Source of the DNA: an uncultured Acetatifactor sp.
GTDB lineage: Bacteria; Bacillota; Clostridia; Lachnospirales; Lachnospiraceae
Direction of reading: 5' to 3'
Length of the DNA: 64,000 bases
NCBI GenBank assembly: GCA_934426825.1
Contig: CAKRYI010000004.1
Location: 1-64,000, forward strand
The notes under the pieces are model-generated. The model searched no databases. It was given only the letters and a program-made list of their open reading frames with translations, and was not told where the DNA came from. The number at the start of each line of letters is the position of its first letter. Position 1 is the stretch's first letter. Of this stretch, positions 62,784-64,000 are shown piece by piece. A program made the position numbers and the translations under genes.

Positions 62784-63709
62784 TGGAAGAAACGGTATTT
62801 CAAACCTTATTACAGGAAAAGGTAACGGCAATCGAGGATATTTTAAAAGAGTATCTTCCGGAGGAAAAAGGCTGCCAAAGGACGGTTTTGGAGGCAATGA
62901 ACTACAGTGTGATGGCGGGAGGAAAACGTCTGCGCCCCATGCTGATGCAGGAAACTTACCGTATGTTCGGCGGAACGGAAGAGGTTGTGGAGCCTTTTAT
63001 GGCTGCCATTGAAATGATACATACCTATTCTCTGGTGCATGATGATTTGCCGGCCATGGACAATGACGAGTACCGCAGGGGCAGAAAAACAACATGGTCT
63101 GTCTACGGAGACGCCATGGGGATTCTGTCGGGAGACGGTCTTTTAAATTATGCGTTTGAAACCGCCATGCGCGCTTTCCCGGCAGCCGCAGCAGGACAGA
63201 ATACACCTGACGTGATGTGGCAGCGGGTGGCAGGCGCTTTAGCCGTACTGGCAAAAAAAGCAGGTGTGTTTGGCATGATTGGCGGTCAGACTGTGGATAT
63301 TGAGTCGGAAAATAAAGATGAGCCTATCGGCATGGAACAGCTTCTGTTTATCCATGAGCATAAAACGGCGGCACTGATACAGGCGGCAATGATGGTGGGA
63401 GCCATTCTTGCAGGCGCTGATGACAGGGCAGTGGAAGCTGTGGAAAAATGTGCTTACAATATCGGTATTGCGTTCCAAATTCAGGACGACATTTTGGACG
63501 TGACGGGGGACAGCGCGGAACTCGGTAAACTGACGGGCAGTGATGCCCAGAACCATAAGCAGACTTATGTGACTCTGAACGGTCTGGAAAAATCCAGGAA
63601 AGATGTGGAAGAGTTGTCCAGGGAGGCAACGGACATCTTAAAGAGTTTCGGCGGGGAACATGATTTTCTGGAAGAACTGGTTATGCACCTGATTCACCGG
63701 AGAAAATAA
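62783..63709 (+). CDS. ispA: Polyprenyl (farnesyl/geranyl) diphosphate synthase
   Basis: A 308-residue trans-isoprenyl synthase. The first Asp-rich motif is DDLPAMDND with two residues between the aspartates as in bacterial short-chain synthases, and the second is QIQDDILD. It condenses IPP with allylic diphosphates for undecaprenol and quinone precursors. GGAGG lies 7 bases before ATG 62783. It precedes dxs, which supplies the same pathway. Confidence 0.94.
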   Translation: MEETVFQTLLQEKVTAIEDILKEYLPEEKGCQRTVLEAMNYSVMAGGKRLRPMLMQETYRMFGGTEEVVEPFMAAIEMIHTYSLVHDDLPAMDNDEYRRGRKTTWSVYGDAMGILSGDGLLNYAFETAMRAFPAAAAGQNTPDVMWQRVAGALAVLAKKAGVFGMIGGQTVDIESENKDEPIGMEQLLFIHEHKTAALIQAAMMVGAILAGADDRAVEAVEKCAYNIGIAFQIQDDILDVTGDSAELGKLTGSDAQNHKQTYVTLNGLEKSRKDVEELSREATDILKSFGGEHDFLEELVMHLIHRRK

Positions 63710-63734
63710 GACGAGAGAAGGTTAAAATACGGAT

Positions 63735-64000
63735 TTGGCTGGGTTAAATGACAGATTGCTTGAACAAATAGAAAATGCAAATGATATAAAGAAGATACCC
63801 AAAGAGGATTACCCTGCGCTGGCGGAGGAAATCCGGGAATTTCTGATTGAAAAAATCAGCGTTACCGGCGGTCATCTCGGCTCTAATTTAGGTGCGGTGG
63901 AGCTTACCATGGCGCTTCATGTGGCGTTAAACCTTCCCGAAGATAAAATTATCTGGGATGTGGGTCATCAGTCTTACACGCACAAGCTGCTTACGGGCAG
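63735..64000 (+). CDS. dxs: 1-deoxy-D-xylulose-5-phosphate synthase, N-terminal part (cut by window end)
   Basis: The reading frame from a TTG at 63735 gives LNDRLLEQIENANDIKK and then the diagnostic GGHLGSNLGAVELTMALH and DVGHQSYTHKLLTG of DXS, where the thiamine diphosphate and substrate site begins. DXS makes the first intermediate of the MEP isoprenoid pathway. The TTG start has AGAAGG upstream; no ATG lies in a suitable place. The gene runs past position 64000. Confidence 0.9.
   Translation, partial: MAGLNDRLLEQIENANDIKKIPKEDYPALAEEIREFLIEKISVTGGHLGSNLGAVELTMALHVALNLPEDKIIWDVGHQSYTHKLLTG

Overview
The window is a continuous stretch of chromosome from a spore-forming, Gram-positive Clostridia, most likely a Lachnospiraceae member. 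The evidence is a complete spoIIIA operon (spoIIIAA-AH), a meso-DAP type MurE, a SCIFF ranthipeptide precursor with its radical SAM maturase next to a fused SecDF, strong purine-rich ribosome binding sites with frequent GTG/TTG starts, and moderate GC. No rRNA, tRNA, CRISPR array, prophage or insertion sequence was recognised.

Layout. 1-430: 3' end of a cell-wall amidase. 430-9080: phosphate regulon (pstSCAB-phoU, a Na/Pi symporter and a PhoP/PhoR-type two-component pair), with two clusters of 11-bp-spaced TTAC(A/C)T boxes. 9080-11600: two unknown membrane proteins, a CorC/HlyC-type CBS protein and a TIGR04086 membrane protein. 11590-15660: scfA-scfB and secDF. 15740-18140: a cupin protein and recJ. 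18200-18490: two near-identical small C-rich structured units that look like tandem sRNA genes. 18657-30886: a long housekeeping operon (murE-priA-def-fmt-yugP-rsmB-rlmN-prpC-prkC-rsgA) joining wall synthesis, replication restart, translation maturation and Ser/Thr phospho-signalling.

30900-50500 is more accessory: a TetR/membrane-protein divergon, a MarR-controlled heterodimeric ABC exporter, an 850-bp non-coding stretch with a 22-bp perfect inverted repeat, a CsoR repressor beside a decayed P1B metal ATPase with three CsoR-like operators, a DUF4015 protein, a FliB-like protein, an exported transglutaminase-like protein, a DtxR-type iron regulator, a LysR gene and an AEC transporter that both lost their 5' ends, an SGNH hydrolase, hybrid cluster protein, a FeoB-associated small protein, and trkH/trkA for potassium uptake.

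50800-64000 returns to core genes: spoIIIAA-AH (feeding-tube/secretion complex of the mother cell), deoB, prfC, a second transglutaminase-like lipoprotein, then asp23-nusB-xseA-xseB-ispA-dxs (the last cut by the window end). Two related intergenic repeat families, a branched element closed by CGAACC/GGTTCG and a small hairpin flanked by AAGCG/CATTT, occur around 50.6 kb, 56.1 kb and 60.3 kb. The most noteworthy signals are the tandem sRNA-like units, these modular repeats with compensatory changes, the SCIFF locus, and several genes caught in the process of decay by deletion.
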